A DNA stretch of 64,000 bases, from contig CAMPDV010000318.1 in assembly GCA_946699065.1 (NCBI GenBank), positions 248,001-312,000 on the forward strand, given 5' to 3'. The translations under genes and the position numbers were made by a program. Under the pieces are notes generated by a model. It was not told the DNA's origin and made no database searches. It saw only the letters and a list, made by a program, of their open reading frames with translations. This DNA is from Loxodes magnus (taxonomy: Eukaryota; Ciliophora; Karyorelictea; Loxodida; Loxodidae). Of this stretch, positions 45,600 to 56,595 are shown piece by piece. Numbering within the stretch: the stretch's first letter is position 1; the number at the start of each line of letters is the position of its first letter.

Positions 45600-48500
45600 G
45601 ATAAAGACTGATCTGGTATAAATAATATTTCAAATATTGTATTCTTTGATTATATACCAATTTATAGGATATGATGCAAAGGCAAAGATACAACTTGCAC
45701 ATTTTGCGGTTTAAGACACAACTATAATTTAACATCTTCATAATGCTAAGCATATCCAGTATATAGATCCAAAAAATATAATTAAAGAACATGCTCTAAG
45801 TGTTTCTATTCAAGCAAGTTAACTTATAATATGTGTGAAAGTACCTGCTTATCTGAATAATAGATAAAGACAGCAATAATAATTGCCAACATTGCAATGA
45901 TGTAATCCCAGGATTTATTCAGTGCACATAAGATGTAAATATATACTAATAATGCACTAATGGCTATTATCTTAAAAATTATAGATTCTAACCTTGCGAT
46001 AATTTAGTTACTGAATGTATTCTATGTAGTTAAATCAGTTGTTAGTAATGCTTATAAGGGAAAAATTAACATAAGGAATTTATTAAGATTCCTACTTCTA
46101 AGATCGGAAGATTCTAATAATGATGGTATATGTGATTAATCCTAAAATAATTTAGAATTTCTTGAATTGTGATACTTTGACAAAATTTTACTAAATGTAT
46201 CAATCCATTTTTCCTTACAAATCAAGTATAAATCATAATGCGCCGATAGTTAGCATGATTATGACTAATATTTTATTTGCCTACTTTGTTCTTTATCCTT
46301 TAGTGGATGTTTAAATTGTAGCATAAACCATCAGACTTGCTTAGAATGTCTCAAAGGTTGATTTTTTGATTCTTAAATTAAAGTTGCTATAATTGCTGTC
46401 AAATTTTCGAAGACTGCCTTTCCTGTTCAATTGATGGTGATTCTGGTTTCTAATGTTAAAATTCTTAAATTATCTTAAAACAAATTTAGGAAATTTGCTC
46501 AAAAGGAGAATAAGATTCCAATAATAATAGAAAATGCTAGATATGCTCTCAAAATGAGAACATTTATTGAATGCAATATGACTAATCGTTTTAATGTAAA
46601 GATACTTATAACTCAAGTGATGATTCTTGCTAGCAATGTAGTGATCTGGTAGAAGTGGTTAACTTTTTTAAGCCATCTTTTGCACTAAATGTGCTTCTTC
46701 TAGAGTTTCAAGCTAATATTAATGTCAAGAAACTGAAACTCTTAACCAAGATATTTTTATTCTGTGTAACGAGTTGGTTCATAACTGCATATATTGTAGC
46801 TTTACTTAAATCAACGAATTTAAAGCTACTTATTAACTAAATAGCTTAAATTAAGGCATATATTTGAAAAGCTAGCTAACGAATATTGCAACATAAGAAC
46901 GCTTTAACTACTTTTATCTTATCCAAAATTGCTAAAATTTTGATCTGAAAGCTAATACTAATGTTAATATGGATACTATCTTAATGAATAGGGAAATGCT
47001 TGCTATTTGACGTAGACAATTGCCTTTAATGCTAAGAAAGTCATTAATTCTAGACTTGTAGTTTATATATAAATACCTAGATTAAAGATCCAAATGCTAG
47101 TTATGTGGAGTTATTCCACATTGCCCTCAATTCTTAAACTCAAGCATCTGTCCTCTTTGCTTGTAAAATTGTTTTTCCTTCAACAATTCTTGATATTAGA
47201 GTTGCTTTGATAAGTCAATTAATAAAACAGAAGAAGATGAACTTTATGACCTTTATAGAAAACAAAAGTGTGCTTCTTGAGATGAGGAATGAAGAAATGC
47301 TTGATAGGCACTTCTTACGAATTTTTTATTAGATAGGAAAAGTCTATTTTTATTTCAGCTTCTCTCAGTACTAAAATTTTTCTATACGTTTCTGATGCAA
47401 TTTTTGCATTAGCTTCTATTTTAACTCTTTCAACTTGAGAAGGATCATTTAAAAGAGTATTTTAGTTAGTAGTTGCTTTGCAGCTTATAATGCTAAAAGG
47501 ACTAATAGGTTGTGAAAAATCTAGCACTCTCAATGCATATTATCATAAAATAAGTAAAAGTGACTCTTATCTTTATTCTCTAGTAGATTCTTTCGTAAGA
47601 TAAAAATCATTACAAACTGTTTATTTCTCAGTAATGCGATTTCTCCGTTATAAAGCATAATAATTAGAGCATTGCTATATTTAATACTCCTTCGATTTTA
47701 TTTTATACCTTGGCTTGAATCGAAAATAAAAAGCTTTTTCAATAGTTTCATAATACTTAAACTTTTGTTATCTGATTCTAACTAAGTTTGCTGATTTATC
47801 TTTAGCAACTACTTTCTTATAGCTAATTTTGACTCAATGAGACTCATTTTTTAATATCTTTAACAACATACTCTCAATCATCTGTCTGATAATTTTTTAT
47901 TATAGGTTTCTTTTACTTTCTTCGTTGGTTTTATTGCTTTTAAATCCTTTGATTTTATAGGATTTACGATCCTTAGAAATAATATTAGTTAGTGAACGAA
48001 AATTCCAAAATTGGGTAGTTTTATATAGCCTATGGATGTTTGCTAGATGAAATATCCAAAAATGACGATTATGAGCCTTACTTACTTATATTATAGTTTG
48101 TTTACAGTAGGAAGAGGTTATTTAGCTTTAGTTATTGCCTTTCTTATAAAACTAGTTTTTTTCCAAATTTTTATTTTCCTTTTTACTCGCTTTTTCTAAA
48201 TTTGATACAATATAGAACACAAAATTTTAGAAAGAAAAAGCACTTTCTACACGTAAATTATAACAGAAGTACTCATTTCGCTTTTAACCATTTCTAGCAT
48301 TTCCTTCCTAGCGAATTAGGATATCAAATAAGAAATGGGAAGCAAATTAAGTCAATTTGGAATTGCGATCTCTCTTGTGTACTGTGAGTTTTACTCGGTT
48401 AGCTTGCTCGCTTAGATTTTTTTATTTTTCAGATATAATTAAAGACTTCTTAATCAAAAAGAAACTTCAAAAGGATTAAAGTGAAATTTCTCATTCCAAA

Positions 48501-49543
48501 TCTTAGTCTACAAAGTTAGATAAAGCAAATGAAAATATTCAAGTTTCTACTAAAGCAGACAGTAATAAAGTACTTAGTCTCTAAAAATAAAGCAAAGGAA
48601 ACATTTAATTTAGGCATTTCGATGATAGCTCTAATTAAACTCTTTAGATATAAGACTGAGAAGAAAAAATATCGAATACACTAAAAATTTAAACGAATGA
48701 GAAAGGAAAAAAATTAAATTAGTTCTGGAAGACGTCAATGAAGATTATCCAATTAAAAAGCATGCAAGGCCAATTGCTGAAGATTAAGAAAATATACATC
48801 TCCGAAGTTCAAGAATAAATTTAAACATAACTTAATTAGATCTATCAGAAGCAACTAGTTTAATACTTGAAGGATAAAGTTAGTTATCATTATTTTTATC
48901 TCTTATCTTATGTTTATAATACATAGTTATTATACCTTTTAAATATGCAAGTTCTTAATAAATGATGATAAAGCTTTTTAATGCTTTTATTCGAAATATG
49001 CTTTAACACCGCGGAGAGTCAATCTACTGGGTTTATTTATCTTAGTTACAATTAAATTACTAAATTTCCAAATCTAAATATAACTCCCTCTTTAGAAGTA
49101 AGATAAAGGTACATATAATAATTAGATTGTGTGCTTGCTAAAGAAATCAAATAGGTGAAGAAGCTAAAACCATTATCAGTACTTTGATATTTCAAAGTCT
49201 GTAGATAAAACGTTAATATAGTCAGAAAGATCTACGGAAAGAAAAAGTTTATAGGGAAAAAGTGCTTCTTTTTCTCTATGCTCTTAACATTAAAAATCAT
49301 ACCTAAATCTAGCCAATACTTAATAAGTTAAGCTTCTAGAATAAAGCTTGAAAAGTTACAAGATCTATAATAAAAAGGTGCTTTCAATTCTCTGAAAGAT
49401 CTAAATTAAAAGTACTCAAATAACTAGCTTTCAGGTATTAAAATTTAGAAATGATGTATCTACTTACTAGTGTAATAAATGCTTAGTCCTTCTTTTTTAT
49501 AAATAACAGAATGAATGAAAGTTTCTTCTCACTTTATGAGTGA
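45600..49543 (+). CDS. Large surface protein: Cys-rich ectodomain plus multi-pass membrane part
   Basis: The first 1.7 kb read as furin/GFR-like Cys-rich repeats, in several frames: CKGKDTTCTFCGL, CSKCFYSSKL, CQHCNDVIPGFIQC, CLLCSLSFSGCLNCS, CYNCCQIFEDCLSCS, CQICSQNENIYW, CTKCASSRVSSQYQC and CPLCLQNCFSFNN. From about 47340 the chain turns hydrophobic with many possible membrane helices (SLVLLLLNPLIF near 47930). From about 48450 it is polar and cytoplasmic-like (LEDVNEDYPIKKHARPIAED, then KEKVYREKVLLFLYALNIK), ending at TGA 49541-49543. Five or more frame changes, several at A-runs, suggest introns, sequencing errors or decay. Such proteins are common ciliate surface proteins; ligand and function unknown. 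Confidence 0.5.
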
Positions 49544-49607
49544 GAAAATTAATTTTAAAGTAAAGCATTTCTAGGTCTTAAGAATTATAAGCAATGTATA
49601 CTTAAAG

Positions 49608-50195
49608 TCAAAATATTACATTATAAGAGTATATTAATGCTTAGTCAAAAATAAGATAAGAGTGAAAGGAAAACATCTAGCTAGCATGTACTATCTAAGT
49701 TGATAAAAGCAAATCATATCTATTCTTTAATCTAGCTATCTAAATAAAGCTAAAGTAAATGATTCTATAGCTAATAAGCTTCTATTAATCATAAGTAAAA
49801 GCCAAAGCAATGCTAACAATAGTTAAGACTTGATTGAGAGTGTATAAAGCTTTCATTACACAATCCTTTTAAAGTATTTAAAACTAATTATTACTAGTTA
49901 TGACTATAATATTTGGTATAGTGCTAGATAAATCTATATAAGATATGTAGGTAGCTATAAAGAATAATAGCTTATTTAACATTGACAAGCAATGCTCATA
50001 AACATAATGCTTTTATGAATCAATCTCATAGATTAAAGTTGGGTGGATGGCAATTATAATCAGATAGAGATAAATGAAGTCTTTATATAGGGAATAACTA
50101 AATTTATCTGGTTCGTAATTGCTTAAATAATATAGGATAAACACTTTGATAAGAAAATCTATTATCAGTAGTAAAGTACTTTTGAAACCCTCCAT
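49608..50195 (-). CDS. Multi-pass membrane protein, reverse strand
   Basis: From ATG 50195 the minus strand reads 195 codons to TGA 49610-49608. Hydrophobic segments include LLLIIDFLIKVFILYYL, DFIYLYLIIIAIHP and VLTIVSIALAF, separated by short polar loops. TAA/TAG-encoded Gln occurs at polar spots (DSQKHY, YDQQKL). The same frame stays sensible upstream to about 50780 (ILIYIFKYQLYFIFYLLA, FKTWFAYISELKS), so the ATG may be internal. The stop lies 65 nt from the stop of the convergent gene ending at 49543. It could be the membrane part of another Cys-rich surface protein. Function unknown. Confidence 0.5.
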
Positions 50196-51796
50196 TTTAT
50201 TCTAGAACAAGCAAGTTATACAATCTCTCAATATTTGGCTTTTTAATTCTGATATATAAGCAAACCACGTTTTAAATCTAGAGATTTTATTTAATTTTGG
50301 AGCATTAGTAAAAGTTAAAGCTAATAGGTAGAAAATAAAATATAACTGGTATTTAAAAATGTATATGAGAATTAAAAAAGTCCAGGTTTTAAACAGTAGA
50401 GCAAATAGCTAATAAGACTTTAGAAAAGAAAAGCATTAGCAAAGTTAGCACCTTAATTAGATAAAGAGATGTGAAGATTGAGTATATAAGACTTAATTTA
50501 AAGCTTTGCTTTCTATACAGTCTAACAATATACATATCATTGTATATCAATCAAAGCTATTTATTATTGTAATAGTATAAGCTTAGAATGGGATTATATG
50601 TTAACTAGATAAAATTGCTATAGTTCAGAAAGATTCTTTAGAATTGGAGTTATAAAGTAAGTAATATGGGCAATATCTAATAATAATGTCTTAATAAGCA
50701 TAATAGGATAACACATTTGAACTACAAGTGATAACTAAATTTGGTATACTTAGTTAAAATAAGTGAAGTCTTTTATGCATAAGTTTTAAAATAAAAAGCT
50801 AAAGATTTTGTTTCTAAATAGATCTAATAAGGGTACAAAGAAAAATTGGCTAGTTAATAATTGCTTATATGAGTTGAGATAAATAGTTTATTATATGAAC
50901 TAAAACTTAAATAAGTAACTAACAAAGATTGAAATAAGTGAGATATTCATAGACTCTTCTAAAAAGCATAGGAGAACTAAAACTATAAGACAAAATTCTT
51001 AATTCAGCTTTAAGTAAAATACCTATAATAGTCGTGTAAAATCTATTTCAATCAATTGCAGAACAAATTTAAAATCAATTGGACTATGAAAAAATCTAGA
51101 AGATTTAATTTGGACGTAAAGCTTTTTACATTTCTTGATAAATATTGATTCTAAAATCAAAGAGGAAAGAAAAAGTTTAAAATAATCGTGTAGTAAGCCT
51201 AAACTTTTTTAAAGGGAGATATTAAATAACAAGTCTTATTTAAGTATAGCACTCATTTTTTTAATACCTAATATCATTAAAAAAGTCTAATTTCTATAAT
51301 TTAATAACTTGATAAGTAAGTATAATACTCATATCAAGTTATCATATAACAACAGATAGATAAAAGTTTGAATTACTTTTTGATTGTTAAGTTTATCTGC
51401 TCTTTTAAATTATTAGCTTAACTTCCCTAAAATTCCATAGCATAACAATATATGAGAAACCATCTAGTATAGATCCCCTTTAAACAGCTTGTAATAATAT
51501 AGAATGCTTAATTACATTTAGATTAAGTCTAATTTAATTAAGATGTGTCATATAACAAAGGGTTGTAATACCTACTTATAGCAAGGAATGTATAATAGCA
51601 GATTCTATTATTAGCAGAGGTTTCTTTTTATCCAAGCTATATTTATAATAAACTTTAATGAAAGCAGATATTTAAACTCTTTATTGAACCCCTTGAGTTT
51701 AATAACATACTCTTCATAGTTGAGAGCCACTATTCTTTTCCCTTAGTTCAGTTGAACTTTTTATTCTCCAAATTACTTTAAAACTTATAATAAAAT
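50196..51796. other. AT-rich region; upstream extension of the reverse membrane gene, then spacer
   Basis: To about 50780 the minus strand probably continues the membrane protein gene. From there to the tRNA nothing is recognisable. Confidence 0.4.
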
Positions 51797-51868
51797 TCCA
51801 CATCCGGGACTCGAACCCGGGTCTTTCGGGTGAAAGCCGAATATCCTAACCTGCTAGACTAATGTGGA
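51797..51868 (-). tRNA. tRNA-Glu (UUC)
   Basis: A 72-nt cloverleaf on the minus strand. The acceptor stem TCCACAT/ATGTGGA is perfect (7 bp), the T arm is CCGGG-TTCGAGT-CCCGG, and the anticodon arm is TTCGG-CTTTCAC-CCGAA with anticodon UUC. The internal A box (TAGTCTAGCAGG) and B box (GGTTCGAGTCC) fit Pol III promoters, and a TTTT run follows the 3' end. No intron; CCA is not encoded. It reads GAA/GAG as Glu and is not one of the Gln or Trp tRNAs needed for the reassigned stops. Confidence 0.97.
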
Positions 51869-52150
51869 TTTATAATTACTATATTAGCAAGCTTAAATAC
51901 TTACTCATAGCGACTCTAGAAGATAAGTAAAAATTAAATGAGATCTAAAGCTATTTTATGTTATCGATTTATAATCCCTTGACTAGTTTCTTTTAACTAA
52001 ACCTTGAATCTTTTCAATAGTTATAGTTAATTATTAAGACTCTAAGTTATATAAACACCTTAAAATAAGATTTATAGTTAGAACATTTATTCAAATGAAA
52101 TCACTTAGTAAAGTTATCCAATTACATACTCTAAATTCTCTAAAACTCTG

Positions 52151-52486
52151 ATGGGCGATTAAATATTTCAGCAAGGTTTTTATAATTATGCTAAGGAAAG
52201 TTGGACTGTGATACTCAAAAAAGTGAAATAAAAAAGAGATTAAAGCTTAGATATTTAAAAAAGCGCTAATGTGGTATTAGTAGCTAGTTTAATTAAGAAT
52301 AAAGACAAAACTATTAATATTGCTATTTGGTTAAAAACTAAAGCAACTAAAGATAATCAGCTAGTTTAGCTTTATTAGCAGTCTTAAGGAACCAATTTAT
52401 AAGCTTCAATTAAATCTAGTCAAGTGAGCTTTAAGTTATCTTAAAAATTTTGTTCTTTTTGTTTAAGGAAAAAGGTCCAAAATTGA
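52151..52486 (+). CDS. Small protein, 111 aa, unrecognised
   Basis: ATG 52151 to TGA 52484-52486, one frame. The sequence starts MGDQIFQQGFYNYAKESW and contains a strand-like NVVLVASLIKNKDKTINIAIW followed by a polar C-terminal part with CSFC. The size and pattern suggest a small alpha/beta protein, but I recognise no family. It lies 134 nt upstream of COX17 on the same strand. Neighbouring context supports a real host gene. Confidence 0.55.
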
Positions 52487-52620
52487 AAGGTAGGTATGTA
52501 TAGAAAGTAGATAAAAAAGATGATAAAGCAATGTGGAGTCTAGTAGAGTTTTAATATTCGTGTTAATTAAATAAAATAGTTTAAAGGATTTATTAAGCTG
52601 TTTTTTATAATTTAATATAG

Positions 52621-52809
52621 ATGGAGTCTAAAGAACATAAGCCAGTTAAAAAGGGACCATGCTGCGTATGCAAAGATACAAGAGAGAAAGTCAGCATGTG
52701 CATGCTTACAGGTGACGAATAAAAATGCCGCAAAGAAATAGAGATACATAACTAGTGTTTAGCTAATGAAGGTTTCGATCCTGAAAAGCTTAAATTTCAG
52801 AATAATTGA
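52621..52809 (+). CDS. COX17: Cytochrome c oxidase copper chaperone COX17
   Basis: 62 codons from ATG 52621 to TGA 52807-52809. COX17 carries Cu(I) in the mitochondrial intermembrane space and hands it to SCO1 and COX11 for cytochrome oxidase assembly. All signature residues are present: the copper-binding CCVC, then CX9C, CX8, CX9C spacing (CCVCKDTREKVSMC, MLTGDEQKC, RKEIEIHNQC), preceded by KPVKKGP as in animal and fungal proteins. The length equals the usual 60-70 residues. TAA and TAG encode Gln at two positions, which is direct evidence for the altered code, and TGA is the stop. No intron is needed. Confidence 0.93.
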
Positions 52810-53239
52810 GAACTTTAAACTAGATTAATAAATAAATAGTTTTCAAACTATTTAATTAAAATAAATATCAACTATCTTTAATATCATTCTGCTTATTACA
52901 TAAGTAAGCAAAATTTAAATATTTGATTTATGATCCTTTAATTATGTGAGGAATATTAGAACAGAGATTATTTGTCTGAATTATCTAGAATACTTTAAAA
53001 GAAATACATGATCATAGTCTATGCATTGTATTTTATATTGCTCTGTTTATATTATTTATGAATATATCAACTTTATTAGGTTTAAATTAATACAACTTTC
53101 CGTATTTTCAATTTATGAATTCCTTTAATTTATAATGGAAAATAATTTAAGCTAGATGATTTGATTTTAAATTAAGTATTCGCTAGGATTATTTTATAGT
53201 ATCTTAGTCTTTAAGTAAATTAAAGTCTTAGTATAAAAT
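52810..53239. other. AT-rich spacer
   Basis: Downstream of COX17; nothing recognised. Confidence 0.5.
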
Positions 53240-53640
53240 ATAAAGAAACAGGGTTTTTACCTCTAAATAATCTTAAAATCATTTATTACTAATTTTGCTT
53301 TTTCCTTATACTGATCTTTTCCTCTTTCTTCAGTTATGAAATCTCTCAATATGCTAATCTTGGCCATCTCCATATCTCATCTTTCTATTTTACTTCTTAA
53401 AAGGCCTTCTTAGTCAAGTAGAATACTAATTCTTAAATTATTGAGCTTATCTTTATTCTAAATCAGCACCAAATTCAAATTTCCTTTCTCTGTTAGTTAG
53501 TAGCTAAGTCAAGCCTTTGTCTGGATAGTTATGCGTCTTACACTTTTATCCTTTATTTAACTTCTAAAACTTTTAAATTTCTACTTCTATCTGAAAATTC
53601 AAGCATCAAGATATTTCAATTCCGGTTGATACCAACATCC
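53240..53640 (-). CDS. Reverse-strand host gene fragment, unrecognised
   Basis: Minus strand. From about 53600 one frame reads LEFSDRSRNLKVLEVKQRIK, vaguely like a ubiquitin-like domain. From about 53480 another frame reads KGNLNLVLIQNKDKLNN, RISILLDQEGLLRSKIERW and MEMAKISILRDFITEERG to about 53270, with strong coding sense. One frame change (intron or indel) lies between. The end is unclear because no TGA follows closely. No family recognised with confidence. Confidence 0.4.
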
Positions 53641-53861
53641 GCAAAAAGCAACCAAAATATTTCCACAAGAATTCATCAAGAAACTAGAAAACAAGAAAGG
53701 AGTAAGTTAAAAAGGGAATGCGGGTAACTTAGCAGAGGATTATAATATAAGGGAAATTTAGAATAGATGAACTGAAAATAAATTCTGAGATAAAAAAGGA
53801 ATAAATATAAAATAGCAGTGAAGTTTAAATAGCTTTAATTTTTATTTTATAAAGAATAACT

Positions 53862-55598
53862 ATGAAATTATGAATCCATTTAAGGCATTATGAATCTGCA
53901 GCACATATTGTGAGTATAGATATAGAAGCTCAGCAAAAGAAAGGATTAAAAATTAGCCAAATTGTTAGTTAGCTCTTGGTCGAAGAGAAAATTAGAAACT
54001 TTGATAACTATCAAGAGTAAATCTTGGTAACTTATTAGGATAATGACTAGCTTAGTGTTGCTATCTATTAAAAAGAAATGTCTGAAGAGATTCCTCCAGA
54101 GATATGAGAGAAAGGTATTTAGTATAAGCAAATTAGTGAGCTCATTAAAGTGGATATTAAGAAATTATCTGGGTATGTGGAAGAAGAAACGATAGCAAAA
54201 AAATCTAGTTCTATACAGAGAAAAAGAAGATAAAATTATACCGTTGAGTCAGACGACTCGGGAGAATATTTATGAATCAAAACTAAGTCTTCTAATAAAA
54301 GATCCAGATCTAGGAGTAGAGAAAGGCATAAATTAAGTCAAAAAAGAGATTATAGTGAAAGTTAAGAAAGTAGCTCAGGTTCTTCTAAGTCATCAAGATT
54401 TAGAAATAATGAAGAAAACGAATAAATTTTGATAGTCGAGTATAATAATGTAAAGAAATAGAAATGCCAAGTAATTCATTCATTAGATAATTAGCAAATC
54501 GAAGAGAAAGATGCTACCATTAAAAATGAATTGACTTAGATTCCCTTATCTCCTCCTAAATCTTCTAGCATTCAAAATTAAATTAAAAATTCTGGATATC
54601 AAGTAATATAGTAATAAATGAGCCCAGTTTAGTAGTAGGAATAGCAGGAGGAAAATTAGCTAGTCAATGATTAAAACTAATAAGTAGATAATTCAGTATA
54701 ATTGAGAGAGAATTCATTTTAAGAGACTTAAGTGACATAGCTTGAAGAGCTATAATTAGAAGCTTAAGCAACTTATAATGGGTTGCAATAAGCAGAGACC
54801 TAAATAGTGCTATATGATGGAAATAAACTAGAAAGCCAAGTAGCATTATTTGCGAATGAATATTTATAAATTGCCAAAGTATAATAAAATTAACCAGATA
54901 AAGAAGTTGATAAATTTTGAGAAGTGCTAGAAGAATTCTCGTCTGAGGAAGATACTGATGCTTAGTAAAATATTTAGTGGCAATGCAAGTAAATCAGCAA
55001 AAAGTAAAGAATTGAGTTAAATGAAGAGAACATTTAAAAAATATAGTCTATTATCGACCAAATTTTAGATACTAGAAGTAAAAGAGATAAAAAGTTGCTA
55101 AAAAAAGGCTTTGCAATCGAGTAAATAGTAATTAACAATTTTTATCTGCTAGAATCTTATCTACAAACTACTAATTTATCTACTTTCTCTTTTAAGGAGC
55201 AATAAAACTCGAATATACCTTATTGAGAAATACTTCAATGCTTCAAAAACTAGAATATAAATGAAGGATAAAAGTAGAAAGTAAAATAGCTTATTTTGGA
55301 AGCGACAAAAAAATATGTCATTAAGCATAATTAGTAGATAGAGAAAATAACTTGGGAAAATAATCAAGACTAGAAATAATGGCGAATTGATATATGCAAA
55401 CAATTGCAAAGAAGAATCTTAGCTTGTTCTAATAACGAGGTTAATTAAAGTTCTTAAAACGGGTAGATTCATTAGAAAAGCCAAGCAAATTAATTTCAAG
55501 ATTAAAGACAAAATATTCAGAAAAACATCAAGTTGAAAAGTTAAGTCCAGAACAAAGAGTAATAAGGAATCTCTAAAAATGGCATATTTATCTCTTGA
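53862..55598 (+). CDS. 578-aa nuclear-type protein with Arg/Ser and Gln-rich regions
   Basis: One uninterrupted frame from ATG 53862 to TGA 55596-55598; a second in-frame TGA follows two codons later. Residues 1-105 look folded (HIVSIDIEAQQKKGLKISQI). Residues about 147-158 are an SR-type patch, NKRSRSRSRERHK, then acidic Ser-rich sequence. A Gln-rich region lies near 248-290. Residues about 386-525 are predicted helical and conserved-looking (IIDQILDTRSKRDKKLLKKG, YWEILQCF, RIDICKQLQRRILA). Five TGA codons encode Trp (EIWEKG, KFWEVL, PYWEIL). SR patches are typical of RNA-processing factors; that role is only inferred. The family is not recognised. Confidence 0.75.
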
Positions 55599-55897
55599 AC
55601 TTGAAATGTAATTTGCCTCTTTTATTTATTTTTAACAGTCATACATTTATTTAAAGCTTATCAATTAATCTATTAAAAAGGCTATCCAGCAATTTATTTT
55701 ACCCTCTATAATTAAATAATCACCTTTTTATTTATCCCCTTAGTTTTCCCTTAAGCACTTACTTGATCAAAGACTCATTTAAACTAAACTTTAAGATTTA
55801 TTTTAATCTTCAAATTCAACTAATTAAAGGCAAAAATTATTTGACTTTATTTAGACGGACTAATTACATTAGTGACGACAACTATCTTATGATCTTG

Positions 55898-56595
55898 ATG
55901 CAAACATAGAAAGTAAATAGCTTTTACAGCTAAACCTTTTTAATTTTAGTATACTTTATATCAATCCTCATAGATATTTTCATATCAACTTATCAATATC
56001 ACTATAAAAAGCAAAGGTATTTGCATACTTTCTTATACAATCTTATCCTTACTACTCTATCAGTAGAAATAAATACATTTCAGCAGTTAATATTAACTAA
56101 TCCTTTTACTTTCTCAAATTTGACTATTAACTTTTAGTGTAAATAAACTTAATTATCACGACATACTCCTACCTATTCTTCCTAATAGGTCATATTATAA
56201 AAGGTATTATAGGACTATACCAAATGATACTTAGATATCACTTATATTTTTGAATATACTTGACTAATATAAGCAATATATATCTAGCTCTCTTAGTAGC
56301 TTTAGCTTACTCTAACTGTTTTATTAATTTTGAATAACTAATATACAGATCTTTACTTATCTAGCTATCATTAGCTACATTCCCTTATTTATAGCTTAGT
56401 TCTTTAATTTGGTATTAAAGTAAAGTAAGCTTTGGTTACTTTAATGTGATTCTTTCGTATGATCACTAATAGCTTAGTATTTAATAGAGAAGACTGATTA
56501 GGTTTAGTGGTTAGTTTAAAGTGGTAGAACTATAGAGGAGTTTTAAACTGTTTAGGTTATAACTGATATATAAAATACTTTCTAATAGGAATTGA
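55898..56595 (+). CDS. Multi-pass membrane protein
   Basis: ATG 55898 starts MQTQKVNSFYS and a helix FLILVYFISILIDIFIST. After a frame change between about 55990 and 56110 a second frame holds further helices (YLFFLIGHIIKGIIGL, IYLALLVALAYSNCF, LATFPYLQL) and a basic tail to TGA 56593-56595. Removing a 47-nt GT...AG segment at roughly 56010-56056 would join the two frames. Four to six membrane segments are likely. It could be a channel or transporter; nothing specific is recognised. Confidence 0.45.

Noticed and set aside
51797-51868. Possible suppressor tRNA for a reassigned stop
   Set aside because: The anticodon is UUC with a normal 7-nt loop, so it is an ordinary tRNA-Glu. No Gln (UUA/CUA) or Trp (UCA) tRNA was seen in the window.
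55176-55409. Minus-strand frame of 77 codons
   Set aside because: Shadow of the 578-aa gene; its hydrophobic look comes from the complement of A-rich coding sequence.
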